Below are positions 32,857 through 40,798 of a stretch of DNA of 64,000 nt, piece after piece (within the stretch, counting starts at the first letter, position 1; each line of letters starts with the position of its first letter). This DNA is from Bacillota bacterium (GTDB lineage Bacteria; Bacillota; Desulfotomaculia; Desulfotomaculales; Ammonificaceae), in assembly GCA_040755295.1 (NCBI GenBank), contig JBFMBK010000001.1, positions 186,001-250,000 on the forward strand. Direction: 5' to 3'. A model generated the notes under the pieces. It saw only the letters and a list, made by a program, of their open reading frames with translations, was not told the DNA's origin and did no database searches. The translations under genes were made by a program, and so were the position numbers.

Positions 32857-33541
32857 GGCTTTCCGGCGATTTTAATTCCTCCCAGGCCGGGCTCGGGGTG
32901 TCGATACTCGCGCTGTACCACCAGATGACCCGGTCTCCCGCTTCAACCTTTTTCTCGGTAGCCGCCGTTCCGCAGATTTCTTCGTTCACTTTATACATCC
33001 AGCCGCTCATCCCCCTGTTTGTCTGCCCGGCGATGCTGTAGACGAGGCTCCCGTACCTCGGGCTCATGCTGTATCGCAGGCCGGTGGCATCCAGGGCTCC
33101 CACGGCGGTATTGCCCCACCTGTTATCCCGCCTGATGCTTACCGGCGCCGGGGAAAAGATGCTTTCGCCGTTTTGGCCGACAACGGCTACATGAACAAGG
33201 GTTCCTGCGGCGGAGGTGTCTTCAGCCTTGTTTATAACAGGGGGAGGCTCTGTAACACCCGGTTCCTTAACCGCTGTCTTTGCCGGTAAAGGTGACGCCG
33301 GCCGGCCTGTTTCCGCCGGGGAAGGCACGGGCGCAGCCCGGAGAACGTTGGCGGCCGGCTGTTTTGCGACTTTTCGGCTCTGTTCGACGGCATCCGGTCC
33401 GGATGTGTTTTCCGGTCTTGTGACGGGGCCCGGACCAACCGGCGGCCTCAACTTGCCCGCAAACGCGAGCGAACCGAATAAAACCAGCAGGATTACCAGC
33501 AAAACGGGCCAGTGCCATTTGGATGATGATTTTGTGCCCAT
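32843..33541 (-). CDS. Membrane-anchored protein with transcobalamin-C-like (DUF4430) domain
   Basis: A 232-residue protein. Residues 8-28 (HWPVLLVILLVLFGSLAFAG) form a signal anchor. A Pro/Ala/Thr-rich linker runs to about residue 120. The C-terminal domain (HVAVVGQNGESIFSP, GNTAVGALDATGLRYS, MSGWMYKVNEEIC, AGDRVIWWYSAS) matches the DUF4430 / transcobalamin-like C-terminal fold, the beta domain that closes over cobalamin in intrinsic factor. It lies between two alpha-barrel genes in a riboswitch-led operon. AGGAGG eight bases upstream fixes ATG 33541. The extreme C-terminus is encoded by a word repeat. Confidence 0.82.
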   Translation of the reverse strand: MGTKSSSKWHWPVLLVILLVLFGSLAFAGKLRPPVGPGPVTRPENTSGPDAVEQSRKVAKQPAANVLRAAPVPSPAETGRPASPLPAKTAVKEPGVTEPPPVINKAEDTSAAGTLVHVAVVGQNGESIFSPAPVSIRRDNRWGNTAVGALDATGLRYSMSPRYGSLVYSIAGQTNRGMSGWMYKVNEEICGTAATEKKVEAGDRVIWWYSASIDTPSPAWEELKSPESLNHG

Positions 33542-33594
33542 GTCAAGCGCCTCCTAAGGTTAACCACTAAAAACCGTTGGGTTTGCGCGGAGGA

Positions 33595-36500
33595 CTAGAT
33601 AAACTCGATCGTTTCAAGCAGACGTTTTACCACCACGACCCCTTCGGACCGGCTGGCTATCTGTTTGCTCCTAAGCGTTCCATCGGGGTAGCCTTTGATC
33701 ACGCCTGACCTGACGGCTTCGGCCACCGCCGACCCGGCCCACGGTGAAGTCTCCCGGCCGTCCTTGAAGGATGCAAGCAGGTTTTTCTCTTCTTCCGCCG
33801 TCATGTCCGGTTCCTGACCGGCCATCCTCATCACCGTCACCGATAGGGCGGCAAGCGTTTCCCGGGTTGCCGGTCCTTCCGGCGCGAACCGCCCGTCACC
33901 GGTCCCCTTGACCAGCTCGGCGGCGAAGGCTGCTTCCACGGGGTTCGCGTACCAGGCGCCGGCTGCCACATCCTTATAAGGGACGGCTTCTCCCGGGCGC
34001 TCCCTGAGCCCCAGCGCCCTGACCAGCATCGCGGTTAATTGGGCCCTTGTCAACGCCGCATCAGGGTCAAAATCTTCCCCGCCGACTCCGTGTACGACCA
34101 GTTTGGAGGCCATGGTTTCGATATCCCGGCGCGCCCAATGATTCTGAAGATCACGGAAAGACCGTTCCTGCTGTATCACGGTATAAATGGAGTTGCTGTT
34201 GCTTCGAATCCAGGCGCAGGTTTTGCCGCCCTGATCCATAAATACCGTCGGCACCGGGTAAAAACCATCCGGTCCGACCACCACTCCCGTGGCCTGTTCG
34301 GGAACTGCGCCGCCGAAGAGCGGCAGCGACCGGAGCACAAAACGGCCGCCGAAGTCGTTCTGTTCCAAACGTTTTCCGTCCGGGGTTGAAAACCAGACCC
34401 GGAACTCCACCGGGACAGCAAGAAGTTTCCGGCCGCCCGTGGCAGCCAGCTTATTGATTGCCTTCTGTGTTTCCGCCGGCGGTTCACTCATCTCAACGGC
34501 GAGATAAAGATCGCCACCGCTTACCCCCGAGCCGGAAGCGGCTTTTCCCCAATCAAGCGCCTGTAAAGGAAGAATGTAAGTCCAATCCCCCGCAATCAGT
34601 TCGAGAACCGCATCTTTACCGGCCAGGGCTTGAAGACCGCCGCCGGGTAACCGGATTTCGACTGCGGCTATATTATCGTAAGCGTAAACGCGGATAGCAA
34701 CGACACCCCCGCTTTCAAGACCTGCCGCGGCTTGCGCCAGGAGTTCCGTATATACCGAAGCCAGCACCGACTTGCGTCCGTCGGCGGTTGAAGTGATAAT
34801 GCCGGGAACGTTGATAGTGTGCGTTTCGGGCTTCGCGACTACCGCCGGGCTGATTCCTTGGTTGCCGGAGATGTCTTCTGTCGAAGATGGTCCGGAATCA
34901 TAGGCGCTGCCCCAGTACCAGCGCATGCTGTCGTTATTCTGGAGAATCGTGCTTTTGGCCGAAACGTCGGGTTCATGGCCGTTGATGCTATATTTCCAGC
35001 CTTCGACGCCTTCGTTATAAATACCGTTTATGGCCCTTACAAAGCCGCTGCCGTCATGTGTTACGCCGAGGCCGGTCGCCTTCAGGGCGTCAAGGGCCGT
35101 GATCCCGGTGGGGAGATTCATCGCTGTAAAGGGGTAAAGCGTCTCCCGGTTTTTACCGGTGACTTCGATCGTAACGCTGATTGTGCCGCCGTCGGAGCCC
35201 CCGCCGCCGGCAGGGTTGACCGTTACGCTCCCCTTATAGGTGACCACGTCGGGGTACCCCCCGGCGTTGGGGTTGGTTACGGTGAAGCTGAGTTCCCCCG
35301 CCGGTACGTTGGGTATCGTCACCTCGCCGTCCCGGGTGGTGAAGCCGGAGCCGTCGGTCGTCACCGTGTACTCGCCTACGGCGGCGGTTTCTTCGGCGGT
35401 AAGCTCGGAAAGGCCGCTGCCCCAGTCATACTTGACCGCGTAGACGCTGAAGGTAACCGTTTGTCCTTCCTGCGGCTGCGGCGGGTTTACGGTCACTGCC
35501 GGAAAGTAAGTCCTGGCGGCCCAGGATGAATCGAGCGCGCCGATATAGAACACGACCTCGTCCCCGTCGGCGATTCTGTAAGTGGCCGCCCCCTGCAGGA
35601 AGGCCGACGGCTCGATCTCTCCGTTGCGTATCACGTAATACATCCAGTAGGTGTCGATACCCGGCGCCGCCCCGGTCAGGCCGCTTTCACCCAGGATGCT
35701 TGCGACAAAGCCTCCCGGCGCCGTTACGTTCTCTTCACCGACCGCCGCTTTCAACGCATCCAGCGCGTAGACGCAGCCGGTGACCGTCTCTTCGGCAAGG
35801 CTGTTCGACGCGCCTTCCACCCGCACTTTCACCTGAGGAAGAGGGTTGACCGTTACGCTCCCCTTATAGGTGACCACGTCGGGGTACCCCCCGGCGTTGG
35901 GGTTGGTTACGGTGAAGCTGAGTTCCCCCGCCGGTACGTTGGGTATCGTCACCTCGCCGTCCCGGGTGGTGAAGCCGGAGCCGTCGGTCGTCACCGTGTA
36001 CTCGCCTACGGCGGCGGTTTCTTCGGCGGTAAGCTCGGAAAGGCCGCTGCCCCAGTCATACTTGACCGCGTAGACGCTGAAGGTAACCGTTTGTCCTTCC
36101 TGCGGCTGCGGCGGGTTTACGGTCACTGCCGGAAAGTAAGTCCTGGCGGCCCAGGATGAATCGAGCGCGCCGATATAGAACACGACCTCGTCCCCGTCGG
36201 CGATTCTGTAAGTGGCCGCCCCCTGCAGGAAGGCCGACGGCTCGATCTCTCCGTTGCGTATCACGTAATACATCCAGTAGGTGTCGATACCCGGCGCCGC
36301 CCCGGTCAGGCCGCTTTCACCCAGGATGCTTGCGACAAAGCCTCCCGGCGCCGTTACGTTCTCTTCACCGACCGCCGCTTTCAACGCATCCAGCGCGTAG
36401 ACGCAGCCGGTGACCGTCTCTTCGGCAAGGCTGTTCGACGCGCCTTCCACCCGCACCTTTACCGCGGCCGACCCGCCGTCGCCGGGCTCGGTGCCCGGGC

Positions 36501-37410
36501 TTGTAATGTCGACGGAAACGTTGTGCTTAACAAGGTCGCCCAGGGCTATAAGAGCCTGCCGGGTCGCGATGGGATCGCTGCCGCCGCCCGCCACATGGGC
36601 AAAGGAGTTGTCCGCCAGGCGGTGGTCTATAAGGGCGTGGACCATGGTACGGCCGTCCTTTTGCCACGTCGTTGCGGTTATATCCTCCTCGCAGGCTAAC
36701 AACCCGCGGATAACCGAGGCGATGGATTCAACGTTCTCCGGGCTGCCGAAGCCGGCGGTGGAGAGCTGCGCGCCGTGAAGGAAGTTCTTTCCGTTGTAGA
36801 CGGCGTTTGTAACACCGGGTTCTTCCGTGTGGCCCGCCAGGGCGATCAACGCCATACCGGTGGTATCCGGGTCGCCGGCATCGCCGGAGAGAGCAAATCC
36901 CCCGCCGGATATTTGCTGACTGATTAAGAAACTAACCGCATTGGAGGTGTCATAGCTTTCCGTAGCCGTGTCCAGGGCGATAACAGCCCAGATCGTCTGG
37001 TTAACGGGCGCCCCGAAATCGCCGGCGTCCGTCTGCCTGGACGCAAGTTCCTGGACGATATCGCGGCCGCTGACGTCCCTCGGGTCCTGACCCGCGGCCA
37101 GCATTCCAAGGATAATGCCTGCATAATCGGTCGTCAATGATGTCGGTACCAGGCTGTCAACATCCCATGACGGCAACGTCCACGGCGCCTTGTCGACTTC
37201 AACCCCCGCGTTGTCTAAGCCGACGACTTCCTCCCAGTGTTCGAGGGAGGTATGGTGATAAGTATAATAATCAACGGTCTTTTGCAGCAGGATCTCCGCC
37301 GTTTCTCCCGCATGGGCTGCGACCGGGGACGAGACGGCCAAAACCAGGGCTACCGACAAGGCAACCAAAACTGATAAAAATAAACGTCTTTTCATTTTTC
37401 TATTACTCAT
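33595..37410 (-). CDS. Giant SLH-anchored transcobalamin-like surface protein
   Basis: A 1271-residue exported protein. In order: signal peptide (RLFLSVLVALSVALVLAVSS); alpha/alpha barrel, about residues 36-300 (NQTIWAVIALDTATESYD, GDPDTTGMALIALAGHTE); two tandem copies of a 207-residue unit, each a DUF4430-like domain (VTGCVYALDALKAAVGEENV, YVIRNGEIEPSAFLQGAATY) plus a beta-sandwich; a third DUF4430 domain (PTGITALDALKATGLGV, GWKYSINGHEP); an unassigned beta-rich region 870-1075; and three SLH repeats (RDLQNHWARRDIETMASKL first) for cell-wall attachment. The alpha-barrel plus DUF4430 arrangement is that of intrinsic factor. A cobalamin riboswitch precedes it. ATG 37410 is chosen over GTG 37419 by spacing to GTGGGGTG. 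Confidence 0.85.
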   Translation of the reverse strand: MSNRKMKRRLFLSVLVALSVALVLAVSSPVAAHAGETAEILLQKTVDYYTYHHTSLEHWEEVVGLDNAGVEVDKAPWTLPSWDVDSLVPTSLTTDYAGIILGMLAAGQDPRDVSGRDIVQELASRQTDAGDFGAPVNQTIWAVIALDTATESYDTSNAVSFLISQQISGGGFALSGDAGDPDTTGMALIALAGHTEEPGVTNAVYNGKNFLHGAQLSTAGFGSPENVESIASVIRGLLACEEDITATTWQKDGRTMVHALIDHRLADNSFAHVAGGGSDPIATRQALIALGDLVKHNVSVDITSPGTEPGDGGSAAVKVRVEGASNSLAEETVTGCVYALDALKAAVGEENVTAPGGFVASILGESGLTGAAPGIDTYWMYYVIRNGEIEPSAFLQGAATYRIADGDEVVFYIGALDSSWAARTYFPAVTVNPPQPQEGQTVTFSVYAVKYDWGSGLSELTAEETAAVGEYTVTTDGSGFTTRDGEVTIPNVPAGELSFTVTNPNAGGYPDVVTYKGSVTVNPLPQVKVRVEGASNSLAEETVTGCVYALDALKAAVGEENVTAPGGFVASILGESGLTGAAPGIDTYWMYYVIRNGEIEPSAFLQGAATYRIADGDEVVFYIGALDSSWAARTYFPAVTVNPPQPQEGQTVTFSVYAVKYDWGSGLSELTAEETAAVGEYTVTTDGSGFTTRDGEVTIPNVPAGELSFTVTNPNAGGYPDVVTYKGSVTVNPAGGGGSDGGTISVTIEVTGKNRETLYPFTAMNLPTGITALDALKATGLGVTHDGSGFVRAINGIYNEGVEGWKYSINGHEPDVSAKSTILQNNDSMRWYWGSAYDSGPSSTEDISGNQGISPAVVAKPETHTINVPGIITSTADGRKSVLASVYTELLAQAAAGLESGGVVAIRVYAYDNIAAVEIRLPGGGLQALAGKDAVLELIAGDWTYILPLQALDWGKAASGSGVSGGDLYLAVEMSEPPAETQKAINKLAATGGRKLLAVPVEFRVWFSTPDGKRLEQNDFGGRFVLRSLPLFGGAVPEQATGVVVGPDGFYPVPTVFMDQGGKTCAWIRSNSNSIYTVIQQERSFRDLQNHWARRDIETMASKLVVHGVGGEDFDPDAALTRAQLTAMLVRALGLRERPGEAVPYKDVAAGAWYANPVEAAFAAELVKGTGDGRFAPEGPATRETLAALSVTVMRMAGQEPDMTAEEEKNLLASFKDGRETSPWAGSAVAEAVRSGVIKGYPDGTLRSKQIASRSEGVVVVKRLLETIEFI
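35213..36461. repeat. Tandem duplication of about 620 bp within the giant surface gene
   Basis: Bases from about 35213 to 35834 recur from 35843 to 36461 with an offset of 630 bp and, as far as I can compare by eye, no differences inside the unit. The repeat is in frame and adds one DUF4430 plus beta-sandwich unit. Near identity suggests a recent duplication or ongoing gene conversion. Confidence 0.92.
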
Positions 37411-37552
37411 ACTAAACACCCCACTTTAACATGGCAACGGCCCCCGGTCTGAATCTGCTTCGGGCAGGCCTGCCTGAAGTTAATCTCAGCTTGGAACTTT
37501 TAAATAATCAAACATAGCACCCTAACATCCATCACGGTTTGCGGCAGAACAG

Positions 37553-37582
37553 AAACCCCCTCCGCAGTACGGAAGGGGTTAA
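37553..37582 (-). terminator. Riboswitch-associated terminator
   Basis: On the minus strand, aaccccttccg and cggagggggtt form a strong stem with a 5 nt loop, followed by tctgtt. It lies between the cobalamin riboswitch and the surface protein gene, as an expression platform would. Confidence 0.7.
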
Positions 37583-37659
37583 GGTCTGAGCCAACCTGTG
37601 CTTGCTTTCGGCAAGACGGTCCGGCCGCATCACCTCCCTATCCAGCGTAGGTTTCGGTG

Positions 37660-37830
37660 GTGGACGGAACAGGCAGGTCTCCTGGCTCGGGTTCATTTGT
37701 CCCCTCAAGCCTTCCCGGGACCCATTAATCCCAGTGGCGTTCTTTGAGGGCCATCCCCCTGACAGTGGCGGGACCGCGCCGGATTTGCACCGGCTTCCCT
37801 TTTACCGCTCATTTCTTGTGTAACAATTCA
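37660..37830 (-). promoter_or_regulatory. Cobalamin (B12) riboswitch
   Basis: Read on the minus strand: the conserved core aagggaagccggtgcaaatc (near 37795), then cggcgcggtcccgccactgt (the B12 box, about 37763-37782), and further on gagccaggagacctgcc (about 37673-37690). These are the signature blocks of cobalamin riboswitches in correct order. A terminator lies about 80 bp downstream, then the gene for the giant surface protein. Cobalamin binding should switch the whole minus-strand operon off. Confidence 0.93.
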
Positions 37831-37842
37831 GTTTCTCCAGTG

Positions 37843-37999
37843 GATGCGACGATAAGCAACGCATTGCTGCGTCAGCCGAGTGGAGCCGAATCCTCATGCA
37901 CTTCTATGTACACTCCGGTTCGTCCCCGCCTGGTCTTCCTTGCACTACATCACTTCTCGACGCGTTCCGTCAGTGTAATGTGGGAGGCTGAACGGTTAC
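37843..37999. repeat. Palindromic dispersed repeat, copy D
   Basis: It begins gatgcgacgataagcaacgc, has a central cacttctatgtaca palindrome, and carries cttctcgacgcgttccgtca near the right end. It closes with ctgaacggttac (37988-37999), the inverted terminal motif. It lies just upstream of the riboswitch, where the promoter of the operon would be expected. Confidence 0.75.
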
Positions 38000-38332
38000 T
38001 CTTATGAGCGACCTGATCCGAGATATTAAATTGTGTTTGACAAAACCTTAGTGCTTCTTTTTCATCACCTTATATGCCGATTCCTGCAACGCATGATATT
38101 TTTTTAGCAGAAAATTCTGTGGGACTATAAACGAAATCCCGATGAAGACGCCGGGTTTCGGGTCGGACCTCTTCAGGCGCCGGCTTGTGATAGCTTATGG
38201 TGCATCAAGGCTTTTTGGATTACATAAACCAATGGCGCCTTAAACACTCCCCCTGCGTAACGTAAAAGAATTTGCGGTAAAGGTTTACTGGATTTGTGCC
38301 GATATGAGAATTATCAACGGGAGGGACGTTTT
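38000..38332. other. Intergenic region upstream of riboswitch and small gene
   Basis: The region runs between divergent units. ttgaca-like tttgaca (38035) occurs without a well-spaced -10 partner. No gene was recognised. The promoter for the cobalamin operon should be here or inside the repeat at 37843-37999. Confidence 0.4.
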
Positions 38333-38566
38333 ATGGAAAAGGAAGTGTACTGCGTAAGTTTTAAAGGTTATCAGGCGCTGGTGAGAGCCGGTTCCGCCGA
38401 AATCGCCGAAAGGTACGCCGAGCAGGCGTTCGGACAGGGGAGCGGGCCTTATCGGGTCAGAATCGCCACGCTTAAAGACTTCAAGACCAGCGGCATCATC
38501 CTCGACGCCAGGGGGAGGATGTCCGTGAATCTGTATGACGAAAGGCGTTCCTGCGCCCTGCGGTAA
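38333..38566 (+). CDS. Small conserved-looking hypothetical protein
   Basis: A 77-residue protein, MEKEVYCVSFKGYQALVRAG onward, with no recognised domain, TM segment or signal. The mixed alpha/beta pattern (YCVSFKGYQALV, AEIAERYAEQAFG) looks like a small soluble fold. ATG 38333 follows GGGAGGGACG at suitable spacing, so the longer frame from 38294 is not needed. A terminator-like hairpin follows at 38609. It appears to be a single-gene unit. Confidence 0.7.
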   Translation: MEKEVYCVSFKGYQALVRAGSAEIAERYAEQAFGQGSGPYRVRIATLKDFKTSGIILDARGRMSVNLYDERRSCALR

Positions 38567-38608
38567 CGTGATGATATAACGGATAATTAACCCTTGATAT
38601 CCCGCCCT

Positions 38609-38648
38609 AAAAACCGCCCCGGCTGCTTTCCGGCGGCGTTTTTATTTT
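38609..38648 (+). terminator. Terminator after the small gene
   Basis: aaaaccgccccgg and ccggcggcgttttta form a GC-rich hairpin with a seven-base loop and a T-rich tail. It ends the 38333 gene. Confidence 0.65.
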
Positions 38649-38705
38649 ATGTCACAAAAACCGGTGCGGCCGGTGTTGAAATTTATAGAAGGACATTTAC
38701 CGTAA

Positions 38706-38772
38706 GTAACTATTCAGATACTTCCAAGGGGCGCGGCGTTCCGTAAGTGTTAGGTGACGGCTGAATAGTCAC
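38706..38772. repeat. Palindromic dispersed repeat, short copy E
   Basis: gtaactattcag (38706-38717) and ctgaatagtcac (38761-38772) are inverted terminal motifs with one mismatch. Between them remain ggggcgcggcgttccgtaagtg, the joined ends of the longer copies. This is an internally deleted copy that defines the outer boundaries of the family. Confidence 0.8.
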
Positions 38773-38899
38773 TTCCGATAAAGGGGGCGGTTTGCCGGAG
38801 ACACTATTTTACCGGTGCTTTGCGGCAGGACTACCGGTGCGGATACAGAAGTCTCTTTGTATGTGAGGAAACAAAGAATAATTTGTCGGGAGTGTGGAG

Positions 38900-39466
38900 A
38901 TGGCTGAAAGAAGCACGCCCGGCCGGGGGAAAACGGTTGATCATCGTCCGGCCGGCGCGGCTGAACCGTCAGACGGATCTTTTGATGAGGTATACCGGGT
39001 CTTTTACGACCGTCTTGTCAGGCATCTTGCTTACCTGATCGGGGACAGGGGAGCGGCCGAAGAGGTCGCTCAGGAAACCTTTCTAAAGCTTTATACGGTG
39101 CCGCCTCCCACGCGGGAGAACCTGGCCGGGTGGCTGCACCGCGTCGGCGCCCGGATTGCGTTCAACTACCTGCGGGGTGAGAAGCGGAGGCAAAAGTGGG
39201 AGGAGCGGGCGGACGGCCTGCCGGGGGAAGTGATCCCCCTTGAGGAAGGCTTGTGGCGGCAGGAAACGGTCAGGACGGTACGAAAGGTTCTGAACGGGAT
39301 GCCGGAGCGGTACCGCATGGCTCTGCTCCTGCGCCAAAGCGGGATGACCTACCAGGAGATCGCCCGTATACTGGGGGTCTCCGCGGGATCCGTCGGGACC
39401 ATTCTGGTCCGTGCCCAGCGCATGTTCCTGGAACGGTACAACCCGCGAAAGGGGGAAGAAAGCTGA
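38900..39466 (+). CDS. ECF-subfamily RNA polymerase sigma factor
   Basis: A 188-residue sigma-70 family protein. Region 2 spans VYRVFYDRLVRHLAYLIGD and AAEEVAQETFLKLY; region 4 spans LNGMPERYRMALLLRQSGMT and YQEIARILGVSAGSVGTILV. There is no region 3, as in ECF sigma factors. The stop overlaps the ATG of the anti-sigma gene (TGATG), so the two are coupled. ATG 38900 is better spaced to GGGAG than GTG 38894. With the ABC transporter genes that follow, it suggests a response to envelope stress or an antimicrobial. Confidence 0.92.
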   Translation: MAERSTPGRGKTVDHRPAGAAEPSDGSFDEVYRVFYDRLVRHLAYLIGDRGAAEEVAQETFLKLYTVPPPTRENLAGWLHRVGARIAFNYLRGEKRRQKWEERADGLPGEVIPLEEGLWRQETVRTVRKVLNGMPERYRMALLLRQSGMTYQEIARILGVSAGSVGTILVRAQRMFLERYNPRKGEES

Positions 39467-40635
39467 TGTGTTACAAAGAGGGGAAGTTAATGGCTTATCT
39501 TGACGGTCAGCTTGCCCCAAAGGAAATGGCCGCGGTTGCGGACCATGTTTCGCGGTGTTCCGGTTGCGCTCGGAGGCTTGAGGCGTTGGACACCGAACGG
39601 GCGAAGATTACTTCGATACTGGAGCCCTACCGAGCCGCGGTTGAGGGCGCTGCGCGTCCCGCGGTTGCGGCGGGCGGCGGGAAACCGTTCCCAACGGGGA
39701 AGCAAGGCTCTCCCGTTACGGGCGGGATAGATAACCTTTTAACGAGAAAAGGAGTGTTATGGCAGATGAAACGCTACCAGAGAGCGCTGGCCACAGTGGC
39801 CGTAGCGGCGGTGGTCGTGGGGCTGTTCAGTTACGGACCGGTTAGGAGTTTTGCGGCGCAGGTTCTGAGGGTATTCCGGGTAAACCAGGTGCAAATCGTT
39901 CACTTTAATCCCGCGGATGTCCAGGAGCTGGAGAAGGCGCTGCAGACCTACGGCAAGAACATGGATATCGCCAGCTTCGGGGAGATCGAGCGGGCGGAGA
40001 ACAAAGACTTCAGCCGCCTGGATGCCGATACGGTGAACATAGCCGGTCAGTCCGTCAGCCTGCCGGAGCAGTTGGGATCATTCTCCGCGGCGGGCGGTTT
40101 AAGGGTCGAGCCGGGAGAAAGGCTGTCGGTAAAACCCAGGGTGGAAGGCATCAACGGCTTCCTGTCCAGCCTGGGGAGCCGTAGGCTGATGCCGCGGGAA
40201 CTGGACGGGAAGACCTTTACCGTCGTTATTCCGCCGGTGGCGGCGAAACCCTACCGGGCGGGGAGCACCGATTTTACGCTGTTCAGGTCCGTTTCACCGG
40301 AATTCAGTGTGCCCGAAGGTGTGGACGTGGCGCAGGTCCGGGCGGCCTTGCTGGACATACCGATTCTACCCGAGCGGATGAAAAACACCCTTGCCGGGAT
40401 CGATCCTTTCGGGAGCACCCTTCTTATCCCCGACTTCGGGACGGCGCAAAACGGCACTGTGAAGGAGGTCCTTGTCAACGGTGTCAAAGGCGTGTTCATG
40501 ATACCGGGTAATACCGGAGGGGATGTTTCATCGTCTCACCGGGTGCTTATCTGGCCGCAGGGTACGGTCTGGAACGCCCTGGAGGGGTCTTTTGAACTGG
40601 ATCAGGCCCGGGAAATAGCGAAATGCGTTAAATAG
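39466..40635 (+). CDS. Zinc-finger anti-sigma factor with extracytoplasmic domain
   Basis: A 389-residue protein. The N-terminus (YLDGQLAPKEMAAVADHVSRC SGC split across the motif) shows the HxxxCxxC zinc-finger anti-sigma (ZAS) signature. One TM helix lies near residues 105-125 (ALATVAVAAVVVGLFSYG). About 260 residues follow outside, with a DUF4367-like or sensor-type beta-rich character that I cannot name further. It would hold the sigma factor at the membrane until a signal arrives. The start overlaps the sigma stop; the longer frame from 39253 is spurious. Confidence 0.88.
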   Translation: MCYKEGKLMAYLDGQLAPKEMAAVADHVSRCSGCARRLEALDTERAKITSILEPYRAAVEGAARPAVAAGGGKPFPTGKQGSPVTGGIDNLLTRKGVLWQMKRYQRALATVAVAAVVVGLFSYGPVRSFAAQVLRVFRVNQVQIVHFNPADVQELEKALQTYGKNMDIASFGEIERAENKDFSRLDADTVNIAGQSVSLPEQLGSFSAAGGLRVEPGERLSVKPRVEGINGFLSSLGSRRLMPRELDGKTFTVVIPPVAAKPYRAGSTDFTLFRSVSPEFSVPEGVDVAQVRAALLDIPILPERMKNTLAGIDPFGSTLLIPDFGTAQNGTVKEVLVNGVKGVFMIPGNTGGDVSSSHRVLIWPQGTVWNALEGSFELDQAREIAKCVK

Positions 40636-40776
40636 TTGCGAGTCGCGAATCACGGGTTACGAGTCACGGGCTACGAGTTACGAGTTCCAAGTCTCAGGTC
40701 CAATATTCTACATTCTATATTCTACTTACTATTTACTTAATTCTGACTTTGAACCTTGAACCTTGAACTTTGAATC
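40636..40776. repeat. Composite heptamer-word repeat, copy 2 (A-B-C order)
   Basis: Word A (cgagtcg cgaatca cgggtta cgagtca cgggcta cgagtta, 40640-40690), word B (attctac attctat attctac, about 40706-40728) and word C (ttgaacc ttgaacc ttgaact ttgaatc, 40748-40777) occur in the same order as in copy 1. They fill the gap between the anti-sigma and ABC genes. Confidence 0.75.
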
Positions 40777-40798
40777 CTTTGACCGAGCGAGGTTGCGG

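Noticed and set aside
34819-35529. 236-codon plus-strand frame opposite the giant surface gene
   Set aside because: It is rich in Gly/Val/Arg shadow sequence and opposes domains that match known families.
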